This document shows, in pieces, positions 1-6,996 of a stretch of 35,913 nucleotides of DNA (positions are counted from its first letter, which is position 1; every line of letters begins with the position of its first letter). This DNA is from Oscillospiraceae bacterium (lineage in GTDB: Bacteria > Bacillota > Clostridia > Oscillospirales > CAG-382), in assembly GCA_015065165.1 (NCBI GenBank), contig SVQU01000019.1, forward strand, positions 1 to 35,913, in the 5' to 3' direction. Made by a program: the position numbers and the translations under genes. The notes under the pieces were generated by a model. That model was given only the letters and a program-made list of their open reading frames with translations. It was not told the DNA's origin and ran no database searches.

Positions 1-91
<91 letters not shown>

Positions 92-102
92 TTATAACTC
101 TT

Positions 103-135
103 CGAAGTTTACCCCTTAATAAGGGGTGAACTTCG
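103..135 (+). other. Strong hairpin between 5S rRNA and tRNA-Asn
   Basis: An inverted repeat with 15 paired positions (one G-T wobble) and a 3-nt loop: CGAAGTTTACCCCTT pairs with AAGGGGTGAACTTCG. No T-run follows, so it is more likely a processing or protective structure between 5S and tRNA than a terminator. Transcription probably continues into the tRNA, which has its own terminator. Confidence 0.7.
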
Positions 136-148
136 TTAGAGACAATAT

Positions 149-224
149 TCCTCCTTAGCTCAGTTGGCAGAGCGCATGACTGTTAATCATGATGTCGCTG
201 GTTCAAGCCCAGCAGGGGGAGCCA
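149..224 (+). tRNA. tRNA-Asn (anticodon GTT), CCA encoded
   Basis: A complete cloverleaf can be folded by hand. The 7-bp acceptor pairs 149-155 with 214-220, including one T-G wobble. The D stem is GCTC/GAGC. The anticodon stem CATGA/TCATG encloses CTGTTAA with anticodon GTT at 182-184. The T arm is GCTGG TTCAAGC CCAGC. The discriminator is G221 and CCA (222-224) is encoded. Confidence 0.97.
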
Positions 225-226
225 AG

Positions 227-255
227 AAAAAAGACCGTTAAAAACGGTCTTTTTT
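227..255 (+). terminator. Intrinsic terminator after tRNA-Asn
   Basis: A perfect 13-bp stem AAAAAAGACCGTT / AACGGTCTTTTTT with a 3-nt loop starts two bases after the tRNA CCA end and finishes in a T-run. It ends the rRNA-tRNA transcript. Confidence 0.93.
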
Positions 256-261
256 CTATCC

Positions 262-439
262 AATCCGAAGGATTAGCATGGAATCACCGCGCGAAGTGCG
301 GTGTATGGAATCCGTCCCTAAAGGACGGTATGAATAACGTGTCAACGTATATTTTCTCCTTCGGATTGATGCCATACAACACTTTGTGTTGATTCCATAC
401 CGCATACAAGCTGCGGATTACATACACGCCTTTGGCGTG
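262..439. repeat. Array of eight short hairpins with conserved 8-nt linkers
   Basis: Short inverted repeats follow each other: 262-274 (AATCC/GGATT), 285-303 (CACCGCGC/GTGCGGTG), 312-328 (CCGTCC/GGACGG), 337-348 (ACGT/ACGT), 357-365 (TCC/GGA), 377-391 (CAACAC/GTGTTG), 400-416 (CCGCA/TGCGG) and 425-439 (CACGCC/GGCGTG). The linkers are related: TATGGAAT at 304-311 is the exact reverse complement of ATTCCATA at 392-399, with variants TATGAATA and ATTACATA. The array lies behind a terminator and has no convincing coding potential. Its function is unknown. Confidence 0.7.
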
Positions 440-460
440 ATTTGCCTGAGTTGCATTTTA

Positions 461-500
461 CATTCAAGCAAAAAGTCCTTGAATTTTCAAGGGTTTTCTT
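461..500 (+). terminator. Terminator-like hairpin, left copy of a direct repeat
   Basis: CATTCAAGCAAAAAGTCCTT begins an approximately 30-bp sequence that recurs at 1032 on the other side of the small gene. Stem CCTTGAA (477-483) pairs with TTCAAGG (486-492), with A- and T-rich flanks. The right side is imperfect (GGGTTTT where the right copy has GGACTTTT), so it may be a decayed terminator. Confidence 0.55.
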
Positions 501-548
501 CATTTTTAACCTGATTTTTATAGTTTTGTCTCCTATTAACCCCCTTTT

Positions 549-577
549 AGGACTAATAGGACTTGAACCTATGATGC
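549..577 (-). pseudogene. Possible tRNA 3'-end relic (T arm plus acceptor strand)
   Basis: Read on the minus strand, a perfect T arm is present: ATAGG TTCAAGT CCTAT (573 down to 557), a 5-bp stem with a canonical TTCRANY loop. Before it is a 4-nt variable loop CATC (577-574); after it a 7-nt acceptor strand TAGTCCT and discriminator A (549). No D arm, no 5' acceptor strand and no CCA are found. This is what an integration event into a tRNA gene leaves behind, but chance cannot be excluded. Confidence 0.4.
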
Positions 578-604
578 TGTTATTGATTTTTTTATAAAAA
601 AGAG

Positions 605-610
605 TATAAT
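605..610 (+). promoter_or_regulatory. -10 box of the small gene at 632
   Basis: A perfect TATAAT. The -35 is unclear: TTGATT at 584-589 gives a 15-nt spacer and TTATTG at 581-586 gives 18 nt. Only 7 nt separate the -10 box from the ribosome site at 617, so the mRNA leader would be very short. Confidence 0.55.
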
Positions 611-631
611 TATACTAAGGCGGTGATGTTA

Positions 632-1021
632 TTGTTTAAGCTGTTTGAAAAATTTAAAAAGAATAAGAAGTATGAATGTCCAGATATGCCATCTTACGAT
701 GAAATTGTTAATATGATGTATGATAAAGAATTGTCATTTGCAGAAGATTTGGAAATTATTGATGTTATTTATTCAAATGATAGAACAAAACGATTTATTA
801 TTTTGAAAAGTTTGAATGGTTTTTATAAATATACATATGAGGAAATTTGTATTTGTGATAAAGATGAATGGGAATATTTGAACAGATGTAATTTAGATAA
901 TGTTCGGCCTGCTTGGTGGGAACAAAAAGATAAATCATTTGCATATTCTTTTTTTGGCAGGGAAGAAGAGGCATTAGTTTCTTTGAAATGGACATCAGAA
1001 TATAAATTGTATTTTGAATGA
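632..1021 (+). CDS. Hypothetical protein, 129 aa (orphan)
   Basis: I do not recognise this protein. It is acidic after a basic start (LFKLFEKFKKNKKYE), shows no signal peptide or membrane segment, and has a Trp-rich stretch (PAWWEQKDKSFAYSFFG). The start is chosen from the near-perfect ribosome site AAGGCGGTGA (617-626), which lies 5 nt before TTG at 632; in-frame GTG 623 and ATG 626 are inside that site and less likely. Codon use is very AT-rich, unlike the core genes from 5359 on. It is a single-gene unit between two copies of a 30-bp terminator-like repeat, which suggests a transferable cassette. A small immunity-type protein is one possibility, without motif support. Confidence 0.6.
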   Translation: MFKLFEKFKKNKKYECPDMPSYDEIVNMMYDKELSFAEDLEIIDVIYSNDRTKRFIILKSLNGFYKYTYEEICICDKDEWEYLNRCNLDNVRPAWWEQKDKSFAYSFFGREEEALVSLKWTSEYKLYFE

Positions 1022-1031
1022 GTTATTCGTA

Positions 1032-1075
1032 CATTCAAGCAAAAAAGTCCTTGATTTTCAAGGACTTTTGTGTTT
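1032..1075 (+). terminator. Intrinsic terminator, right copy of the direct repeat
   Basis: A perfect 12-bp stem AAAAGTCCTTGA (1043-1054) / TCAAGGACTTTT (1058-1069), then GTGTTTTT. The leading CATTCAAGCAAAA is shared with the copy at 461. It ends the small gene 632-1021. Confidence 0.85.
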
Positions 1076-1222
1076 TTGGTGGGAACGCCTCCTTTCGGAT
1101 TTGCGCTTTTTCGCCCTTGCGGTCTTAAACCTATTACTTCATTTTGTATAAAATATTTGATGAATTCACTTTCAAGGCGAATATTTCTCCCGATTGCGGT
1201 TATAGAAAACAAAGTAACAATA

Positions 1223-1231
1223 TGTTATAAT
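1223..1231 (+). promoter_or_regulatory. Extended -10 promoter of the XRE gene
   Basis: TGTTATAAT is an extended -10 (TGnTATAAT). No good -35 is seen at 17 nt, as expected for extended -10 promoters. The XRE coding start is 50 nt downstream. Confidence 0.6.
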
Positions 1232-1280
1232 TTAGACACAAAGAAGAGCTCGCTTTGAAACATTAGGAAAGGATTATTTT

Positions 1281-2339
1281 ATGGAAAATTATTTGGGAAG
1301 AAAAATTCGTGAACTTCGTCGTAGTAAGGATTTGACACAGGAACAATTGGCGGATTATTTGAATATTTCCTACCAATCTGTCAGCAAGTGGGAAACGGGA
1401 ACAACGCTTCCTGATTTGTCATATATTATTCCCTTGTCAAGACTTTTTGAAATATCGACGGATGAACTTTTAGGGTATGAACAAAGCAAGGAAGACTTGC
1501 TAAAAAATGAATATTCTGATGCATATGAAGCAACGTGGAGGGATGGAAACTTAGAAAAACGACTTGAGATATGTCTTGAAGCCGTTCGCAATTATCCGGG
1601 AGATATGGAATGGATGAACCGATTGGCTATGGCTCACAGTATGCACTGTTATTCCTACGAAGATAACGAAAGATACCGTGCAGAACGAGATGAAGCAATT
1701 CGGTGTTATAAGATCGTGATTGAAAACACAACGAATGAAAAAATGAAGGAAGAAGCCATTTCAGCCATTGTGCAAGATCTATCGTATGCAGGGAAAAAGT
1801 CCGAAGCAAGACAATATGCGCTTCTTTATCCCGAAGAAAAAAGAGATGAAATTGAGAAATATTACCTTGAAGGCGAAGAATTGATCAAGCATGAGCAGAA
1901 GCTTATGATGAAAGAACTTGGCCATCTTTTATCAAGGCTGAATCTCTTTTTTGATGATTATCACCTTCATATTGCAGTGGAGCTTATAAAGTTGTTTTTC
2001 CCTGACCAGAATTATCTTGATAACCATTACATCATGTATTTTTATCAAGTTTCAAAGAGCAAGCGGTCGATTAAAGACGGGGATTTATCGCAAGCACTTG
2101 TTCATTTGGAAAAAGCGCGTTTTCATGCTGCTGAATCGGATAAAATAGAGTTTGATGATTGCGGAGAGTATGCTTATACATCACCTTTGTTTGATAAACT
2201 TACAGTTGATACAAGCACATTTCTTCATACTAACGACGTTCCGGCTTTGCAAAATTTTGCAGAGAATTTGGAAGGTAAGGATTTTGACGCGCTTCGTGGT
2301 AATACTAAATTTCAAGAGATTCAAAATTCACTTAGATAG
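1281..2339 (+). CDS. XRE-family regulator with long helical C-terminal domain
   Basis: A DNA-binding regulator of 352 residues. Residues 5-60 are a Cro/C1 (HTH_3) domain: IRELRRSKDLTQEQLADYL, then ISYQSVSKWETG, then PDLSYIIPLSRLFEISTDELLGY. Residues 75-350 are helical and rich in Tyr/Glu, resembling TPR-like sensor domains of Clostridia XRE regulators (for example NYPGDMEWMNRLAMAHSMHC, then a segment on KKSEARQYALLYPEE). No membrane segment is seen. The ATG at 1281 follows AGGAAAGGA at 1264-1272. It is transcribed alone, with an extended -10 promoter upstream and a terminator downstream. The ligand or peptide it senses and its targets cannot be told from the window. Confidence 0.85.
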   Translation: MENYLGRKIRELRRSKDLTQEQLADYLNISYQSVSKWETGTTLPDLSYIIPLSRLFEISTDELLGYEQSKEDLLKNEYSDAYEATWRDGNLEKRLEICLEAVRNYPGDMEWMNRLAMAHSMHCYSYEDNERYRAERDEAIRCYKIVIENTTNEKMKEEAISAIVQDLSYAGKKSEARQYALLYPEEKRDEIEKYYLEGEELIKHEQKLMMKELGHLLSRLNLFFDDYHLHIAVELIKLFFPDQNYLDNHYIMYFYQVSKSKRSIKDGDLSQALVHLEKARFHAAESDKIEFDDCGEYAYTSPLFDKLTVDTSTFLHTNDVPALQNFAENLEGKDFDALRGNTKFQEIQNSLR

Positions 2340-2393
2340 GTTCAAAATTGTTGGGCAAACACATCCTCATAGGTCAAAAATGCAACCTATGCC

Positions 2394-2429
2394 AAAAAGC
2401 CTTGTTTTACAAGGCTTTTTGTGTTTTTT
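2394..2429 (+). terminator. Intrinsic terminator after the XRE gene
   Basis: A perfect 12-bp stem AAAAAGCCTTGT / ACAAGGCTTTTT with a TTT loop, followed by GTGTTTTTT. Confidence 0.9.
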
Positions 2430-2519
2430 GGGGTAAAAAACACCACCCTTTCACCATTGCACCTTTTCTTGAACATTATCAATTCAAATCCGCTATTTTA
2501 TAAAATGCCATGAAATTGA

Positions 2520-2547
2520 TTGAAAAATAGAACTTTTATGATATAAT
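2520..2547 (+). promoter_or_regulatory. Promoter of hypothetical gene 2573
   Basis: TTGAAA (2520-2525), 16-nt spacer, TATAAT (2542-2547), with an extended -10 TG at 2539-2540. Confidence 0.8.
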
Positions 2548-2572
2548 TAACTTCAAGAAAGAAGGTGAAGAA

Positions 2573-2953
2573 ATGTCTTTGATAAGATTTTTAAATGATC
2601 ATATTTCGTCAGATAATACTGTGGACGAGATAATTGATATATTTGAAGAAATGTGTAAAACACCCATGGAGGAAGATCTTTTATTGTTAGAATATGGTGT
2701 TTACAATTTTACCGGCGAGGAGTTGTTTTACTTTGATTTAGTGAGGCAGTATCCGGATGGCGATGGGGAATATTATCAACTTCGCGTCAGTTTGGCATTT
2801 GCGCCTGATAATGAAAATGCTAATCTTAATGGAACTTTTTGGAGTGATGATACTGAGGAAAATTTCTTTGATTCCATACGTAGAACAGCAGGGTATGAGT
2901 ATACGAAAATTAATCAGATCGAATCTATAGATATACGAATGGATCAAACGTAA
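2573..2953 (+). CDS. Hypothetical protein, 126 aa
   Basis: A small acidic soluble protein. The ATG at 2573 is preceded by GAAGGTGA at 2561-2568, a good ribosome site. Recognisable stretches are FDLVRQYPDGDGEYYQLRV and GTFWSDDTEENFFDSIRR, which have the look of a conserved family of about 125-residue orphan proteins in Clostridia; I cannot name its domain. There is no signal peptide or membrane segment. It has its own promoter and lies in the accessory strip between a regulator and an ATPase. An immunity or phage-defence accessory role is possible but unsupported by motifs. Confidence 0.7.
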   Translation: MSLIRFLNDHISSDNTVDEIIDIFEEMCKTPMEEDLLLLEYGVYNFTGEELFYFDLVRQYPDGDGEYYQLRVSLAFAPDNENANLNGTFWSDDTEENFFDSIRRTAGYEYTKINQIESIDIRMDQT

Positions 2954-3027
2954 ACTGGTTTCATTTTATGCTACAATACCCCAAAGACGTGTTATTTATA
3001 TTTCCGATGAAGATATTATTGGCGGTA

Positions 3028-3056
3028 TTGCACCTTAACCGCTTATATGCTATAAT
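3028..3056 (+). promoter_or_regulatory. Promoter of the AAA ATPase gene
   Basis: TTGCAC (3028-3033), 17-nt spacer, TATAAT (3051-3056), with extended -10 TG at 3048-3049. The ribosome site AAGGCGGTGG lies about 10 nt after the -10 box, again giving a short leader. Confidence 0.85.
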
Positions 3057-3078
3057 AATTTCATAAGGCGGTGGAGAA

Positions 3079-3957
3079 GTGATTTACCTTAAAAAATTGT
3101 ATTTACCAAGCGAACATGCTGAAATTGAAGTGATAAAGAATGAACAACGCACTTGTTTTCACACGTTCTATCCCTTTAAAATATTTCCCGAAAAGAAGTT
3201 ATCTTCTATTGAATTTGACGGTATAACCATGCTTTATGGCGGTAACGGTTCGGGAAAGAGCACGTTATTGAACGTTTTGGCGTCTAAAATACAAGCAGAT
3301 CGCTATTCTGAATTTAATAGTTCGCCGTTTTTTGACAAGTTCGTTCAAATGTGTTACGTTGACTACGCCCGAACCCCAAAAAGAAGCTACGTCTTGACCA
3401 GCGACGATGTTTTTGATTATGCATTGAAGGCGCGTTTGGTTAACGAAGGCATTGATGACGAACGTAACGAATTGATTGAAAAGTATATTGACACTCACCG
3501 CGAGGCTGTGTACAATCCCGAAATTACGCGTTTTCACGGGCTTGATGACTATGAAAGATGGAAAACCGCCATGGAAATTCTTTCGCCTAAGCGTTCCCAA
3601 TCATCTTATATAAAGAAACGTGTGGCGCAGGATATAAAGCTGAATTCCAATGGAGAAACGGCGATGCGTTATTTTCTCGAGCGCATTGATGAGGATGCCG
3701 TTTATCTTCTTGACGAGCCCGAAAACAGCCTTTCTGTCGAATTTCAAATTCAGCTTGCGGAATATATTTCCGCAACGGCTCGTGCCACACAAAGTCAGTT
3801 TATCATCGCTACACATTCTCCCATATTGCTGTCTATGCAAAACGCAAAAATATACAATTTGGATGCATATCCTGCTTCGACCTGCCATTGGACAGAGCTT
3901 GACAACGTACGCAGATATTTTGATTTCTTTATGGAGCATAAAGAAGAGTTTAACTGA
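3079..3957 (+). CDS. ABC/SMC-type AAA ATPase (predicted ATP-binding protein)
   Basis: A stand-alone soluble ATPase of 292 residues. Walker A is GGNGSGKST at residues 54-62. Walker B is YLLDEPENSL at 211-220, with catalytic Glu right after Asp. A switch His lies in FIIATHSPILLSM (around 247). A signature-like SNGETAMRYF precedes Walker B. This layout (Walker A within the first 60 residues, a helical insert, then LLDEPE and ATHSP) is that of the predicted ATPases related to RecF/SMC heads that occur alone or in defence modules. The GTG start at 3079 follows AAGGCGGTGG (3065-3074). It has its own promoter and terminator. No partner nuclease or toxin is adjacent, so its function stays open. Confidence 0.85.
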   Translation: MIYLKKLYLPSEHAEIEVIKNEQRTCFHTFYPFKIFPEKKLSSIEFDGITMLYGGNGSGKSTLLNVLASKIQADRYSEFNSSPFFDKFVQMCYVDYARTPKRSYVLTSDDVFDYALKARLVNEGIDDERNELIEKYIDTHREAVYNPEITRFHGLDDYERWKTAMEILSPKRSQSSYIKKRVAQDIKLNSNGETAMRYFLERIDEDAVYLLDEPENSLSVEFQIQLAEYISATARATQSQFIIATHSPILLSMQNAKIYNLDAYPASTCHWTELDNVRRYFDFFMEHKEEFN

Positions 3958-4021
3958 GTTGTAGGTAGCCATTTTACCTATGAACATAGAAAGCCAAGTT
4001 AGATAACTTCTTCTCCGGATT

Positions 4022-4050
4022 AAATCCAAGTCGAAAGACTTGGATTTTTC
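4022..4050 (+). terminator. Intrinsic terminator after the ATPase gene
   Basis: A perfect 11-bp stem AAATCCAAGTC / GACTTGGATTT closed by a GAAA tetraloop, then TT and C. Confidence 0.85.
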
Positions 4051-4051
4051 A

Positions 4052-4080
4052 TTGAAAAGAGATTACATATGTGTTATAAT
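4052..4080 (+). promoter_or_regulatory. Promoter of the zinc-ribbon membrane protein gene
   Basis: TTGAAA (4052-4057), 17-nt spacer, TATAAT (4075-4080), extended -10 TG at 4072-4073. It begins two bases after the preceding terminator. Confidence 0.88.
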
Positions 4081-4108
4081 ATTTACAAAATTGCAGGAGG
4101 GTTGTGCA

Positions 4109-4498
4109 GTGGATATAAACAACAATGATTTTAAAAGGGTAAACGGAACGTCGGGGATAGTATTGTCCGCCGTGGCGTGCTTGTTTTTTCTGGCATTTGG
4201 GTTTATATTGTTCTTCGCTGACGTGAACGTTACTACCTTTGAATTTATAGATTCGCCTATTGTAAACAAAAGTATCACTTTAGTGGTAATGCTGTTGATT
4301 TCCCTGTTCTTCCTTCGGTTGACGTATGTGTACATTAAAGAAACTAAAGCATATTATAAGGAAAAAGCCGAATTTGAAAGCGAAGGCGCCGACGAAGAGA
4401 CCAACGACGAAACACCGCAAAGAATTTGCCCGCAATGCGGCAAGGAACACGATATTGACTACCCCAAGTGTCCCTATTGCAAGTATATATACTTTTGA
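4109..4498 (+). CDS. Small membrane protein with C-terminal zinc ribbon
   Basis: A 129-residue protein with two membrane segments (about residues 17-38, VLSAVACLFFLAFGFILFF, and 52-72, TLVVMLLISLFFLRLTYVYI), then a charged Glu/Lys segment and a C-terminal zinc ribbon CPQCGKEHDIDYPKCPYC (CxxC-x10-CxxC). The ribbon would face the cytoplasm if the N-terminus is inside. Start choice: AGGAGG at 4095-4100 lies 8 nt before GTG 4109. The longer reading frame from 4040 would begin upstream of the promoter and is rejected. The function is unknown; such ribbons often bind zinc or nucleic acid. Confidence 0.75.
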   Translation: MDINNNDFKRVNGTSGIVLSAVACLFFLAFGFILFFADVNVTTFEFIDSPIVNKSITLVVMLLISLFFLRLTYVYIKETKAYYKEKAEFESEGADEETNDETPQRICPQCGKEHDIDYPKCPYCKYIYF

Positions 4499-4626
4499 TG
4501 AAATACACACAACACGAAAAAGTATGGCTTTATAAAGGGCACAGCCGAATAATTTAAGCCTTTTCTAAAGAAAAAAGGAATCAAGCTTAAAGGGGTAAAT
4601 TAAACGGTTTTGATTTTCAGGAATAT

Positions 4627-4655
4627 TTGACTAAAATCGAAGATCGTGGTATAAT
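4627..4655 (+). promoter_or_regulatory. Promoter of the operon starting with the nucleotidyltransferase
   Basis: TTGACT (4627-4632), 17-nt spacer, TATAAT (4650-4655), extended -10 TG at 4647-4648. No strong terminator is seen from here until 10213, so it may drive all six genes. Confidence 0.88.
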
Positions 4656-4687
4656 AATTGAAATAATCCCATTATCGAGGTGCCCGT

Positions 4688-5341
4688 ATGGTAGATATCA
4701 ATTCTTGGATGGAAGGATATATAAAGGCTTTAAACAAAACCTTTAAAGAACGCGTTTTGTTTGTGGGATTACAGGGAAGCTATGCCAGAGGTGAAGCCAC
4801 GAAGGATAGCGATATCGACGTTGTGTTAATACTCGATAATCTTTCCGCATCGGACATAAAAACTTACGAAGAAATGTTAAACGGCTTGCCTCACCGTGAA
4901 TTTGTTTGCGGTTTTCTTTCGGGCAAGGATGAAATTTTAAATTGGGAGCCTTCAGACCTTTTTCAGTTCTATTATGATACGAAGCCTATAAAGGGCAGTC
5001 TTGATGAATTAACGGCGGTTGTGGACGATTCGGCCGTCCAACGGGCGATAAAAATCGGCGTGTGCAATATTTATCACGGCTGTGTTCATAATATGCTTTA
5101 CGAAAAAAGCGAAGATGCTTTGAAAGGACTTTATAAATCTGCCTCTTTTGTGATTCAAGCCATTGCCTTTAAAGAAAACGGTGGATATATCAGCAAACAG
5201 ACCGATTTGGCAAAGGCTGTATCTTCCCGCGAGAAAGCAATTGTCGAAACCTTTTTAAGCCTTAAAAACGGCGGAAAGGTTGAATTTGATAAAATGTCAG
5301 AGATTTTGTTTGATTGGTCAAAGGGCCGGATTCTAAAGTAA
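4688..5341 (+). CDS. Nucleotidyltransferase-domain protein
   Basis: A protein of 217 residues. The N-terminal domain has the pol-beta-superfamily motif GSYARGEATKDSDIDVVLI (residues 30-48): GS, then the SDID metal-binding pair D42/D44. The C-terminal half is helical, as in antibiotic-type or stand-alone NTases, with C-terminal KLVEFDK-like acidic residues and no membrane segment. The family transfers NMPs to small molecules or proteins; the substrate here is unknown. The ATG at 4688 follows GAGGTG at 4677-4682. The next gene starts 17 nt after its stop, so they are probably co-transcribed. Its relation to aminoglycoside nucleotidyltransferases is only at fold level. Confidence 0.82.
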   Translation: MVDINSWMEGYIKALNKTFKERVLFVGLQGSYARGEATKDSDIDVVLILDNLSASDIKTYEEMLNGLPHREFVCGFLSGKDEILNWEPSDLFQFYYDTKPIKGSLDELTAVVDDSAVQRAIKIGVCNIYHGCVHNMLYEKSEDALKGLYKSASFVIQAIAFKENGGYISKQTDLAKAVSSREKAIVETFLSLKNGGKVEFDKMSEILFDWSKGRILK

Positions 5342-5358
5342 AAGAAAGAGTTTAATCA

Positions 5359-6096
5359 ATGAAGAAAACGCGCAAAAAGCTGTCAAAAATTTCATATATG
5401 CACGTTGTAAAGCTTGTTTTACGCTCGATTTTGTTTTTGGCTGTGCTTGTTTCTTACGTGTTGGATAAAACCGAGGTGTTAACCTACAGCGCGATTTTGC
5501 CTGCTGTGGTTTGGGTTTTCTTCGTTGTGGAAATGCTGTTAAGGTTCTTTCCCTCAAAGCTTGAAAGTATGGGCTGTCAAAAGCAGTTTAAACGAAATTA
5601 TATTCCCCGCGGCGAGGGGATTGAACCCGTAAATCAATCCTGGAAGCGAACTGCGTTGGTTGCATTCGTGTGGCTTTTGTTAAACGGAATTATCGGCGGG
5701 TTGTATTACATAGATCTCATCGACAAGGGTATATTAATTCTTATCGCTATTGCCTATTCGGTTTGTGATATTATATGTATTTTGTATTTCTGCCCTTTTC
5801 AGACTTGGTTTATGAAAAACCGTTGCTGTGCCAGCTGTAGAATATACAATTGGGATTTCGCCATGATGTTTACTCCCTTGGTTTTTATCCCAAGCCTTTA
5901 TACCTACAGTCTGTTGGGTTGTTCGCTTCTTTTGTTGTTGCGTTGGGAGTTGGCTTATAAATTATATCCCGAACGATTCTCAACCGAAACGAATAAATGC
6001 CTTGATTGTTCCAATTGTCAAGAAAAGCTTTGCAGTCATAAAACACAATTGCAGGGCTTTTTAAAGAAATACAGTAAAAGATTTTTCAAGAATTAA
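5359..6096 (+). CDS. Conserved Cys-rich integral membrane protein
   Basis: A protein of 245 residues with about five membrane segments (near 18-36, 43-63, 98-118, 123-145 and 168-195). Two cysteine clusters stand out. CCASCRIYNWD (C156, C157, C160) lies in a loop just before the last membrane stretch, and CLDCSNCQEKLC (C214, C217, C220, C225) is in the C-terminal tail. That spacing could bind a metal or an Fe-S centre. I have the impression of a conserved family with the CCxxCRIYNWD..MMFTPL core but know no assigned function. The ribosome site is weak (AAAGAAAG), and the gene lies 17 nt behind the nucleotidyltransferase, so coupling is likely. The YitT gene follows after 33 nt. Confidence 0.75.
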   Translation: MKKTRKKLSKISYMHVVKLVLRSILFLAVLVSYVLDKTEVLTYSAILPAVVWVFFVVEMLLRFFPSKLESMGCQKQFKRNYIPRGEGIEPVNQSWKRTALVAFVWLLLNGIIGGLYYIDLIDKGILILIAIAYSVCDIICILYFCPFQTWFMKNRCCASCRIYNWDFAMMFTPLVFIPSLYTYSLLGCSLLLLLRWELAYKLYPERFSTETNKCLDCSNCQEKLCSHKTQLQGFLKKYSKRFFKN

Positions 6097-6129
6097 ATAT
6101 ACATAACGAATTTTGTTAGGAGAACAAAC

Positions 6130-6996
6130 GTGAAAAAAATCCCCTCGTGGTTAAGAAATTATATACAAATAATTATCGGCGCTTTGATGTTCGCGGCAGG
6201 TATTTCCTTGTTTCTCGCCCCCAATTCCTTGGCGGCGGGCGGCATTTCGGGTGTGGCTATTATCATTGTGAACTATATCAAGCTTATCCCTGTGGGTACT
6301 TGGGTTATAATCTTCAACGTGCCCATTATGATTGCAGGTGTTTGGAAGTTAGGGTTTAAGATTCTTATTCCCACCATCGTTACCCTTGCTATAAGTACCA
6401 CCGCGATGAACCTTTTTGAATCCTACGTTAATCCCATTACCGACGACCCCTTCCTTGCCGCTATTTCCGGCGGTGTTTTGGTTGCAACGGGTATCGGTTT
6501 GCTGTTCCGTGGCGGCGCAACCTCGGGCGGTACGGATATTATCGTTAAGCTTTTAAGATTAAAGTTCCCTCATATCTCCACAGGAACAACCTTTTTAATT
6601 GCCGACGGCGCTATATGTCTTGCATCAGGCTTGGTTTTCGGCAATATCGAAAACGCACTTTACGCGGGCATTTCCCTTTTTGTACAGATGTTTGTGCTTA
6701 ATATGGTGCTTTATGGCTCGGACCAAGCGAGAATTGTTTATATAATCAGCGAAAAGGACAGCGTTATTGCCAAGCGCCTTTTAGAGGAGATTGATGCGGG
6801 TGCAACATACCTTTACGGTTGCGGCGCCTATACCAACAAGGACAAAAAGGTGCTTATGTGCACTCTTAGAATGCGTATGCTTCCCCAAGCGAGGGATATT
6901 GTCCGCGAGGAGGACACCAACGCTTTTATGATTGTTACAAAGGCTACGGGTGTGTTCGGCGAAGGCTTTAAAAGCCACACCGAGGAAGATTTATGA
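6130..6996 (+). CDS. YitT family membrane protein (DUF161 + DUF2179)
   Basis: A protein of 288 residues. The N-terminal 200 residues hold about six membrane segments and the family hallmarks FLAPNSLAAGGISGVAII (near residues 28-45) and LFRGGATSGGTDIIVKLL (near 126-143). The last 80 residues form the soluble DUF2179 domain (RIVYIISEKDSVIAKRLLEE to ATGVFGEGF). YitT proteins are widespread in Firmicutes and their transport role is not firmly established. The GTG start at 6130 follows TAGGAG. The stop overlaps the start of the next gene (ATGA at 6993-6996), so translation is coupled. Confidence 0.93.
   Translation: MKKIPSWLRNYIQIIIGALMFAAGISLFLAPNSLAAGGISGVAIIIVNYIKLIPVGTWVIIFNVPIMIAGVWKLGFKILIPTIVTLAISTTAMNLFESYVNPITDDPFLAAISGGVLVATGIGLLFRGGATSGGTDIIVKLLRLKFPHISTGTTFLIADGAICLASGLVFGNIENALYAGISLFVQMFVLNMVLYGSDQARIVYIISEKDSVIAKRLLEEIDAGATYLYGCGAYTNKDKKVLMCTLRMRMLPQARDIVREEDTNAFMIVTKATGVFGEGFKSHTEEDL

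Noticed and set aside
189..392. 67-codon plus-strand frame over the tRNA and hairpin array
   Set aside because: It starts inside tRNA-Asn, crosses a terminator and consists of hairpin sequence; no ribosome site.
823..1212. 129-codon minus-strand frame antisense to the small gene
   Set aside because: It overlaps a better-supported gene and crosses its terminator, with no ribosome site. Its 1080-1210 part may belong to an intergenic repeat, but I could not show a second copy in the window.
2940..3038. Frame reading into RVIYISDEDIIGGIAP before the ATPase promoter, looking like the end of a lost gene
   Set aside because: Only about 31 codons, no start or family match, and it overlaps the stop of the preceding gene in another frame; chance is as likely.
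4556..4588. Hairpin AAGC...GCTT with CCTTTT/AAAAGG before the nucleotidyltransferase promoter
   Set aside because: No T-run on plus and an uneven stem; too weak to call a terminator.
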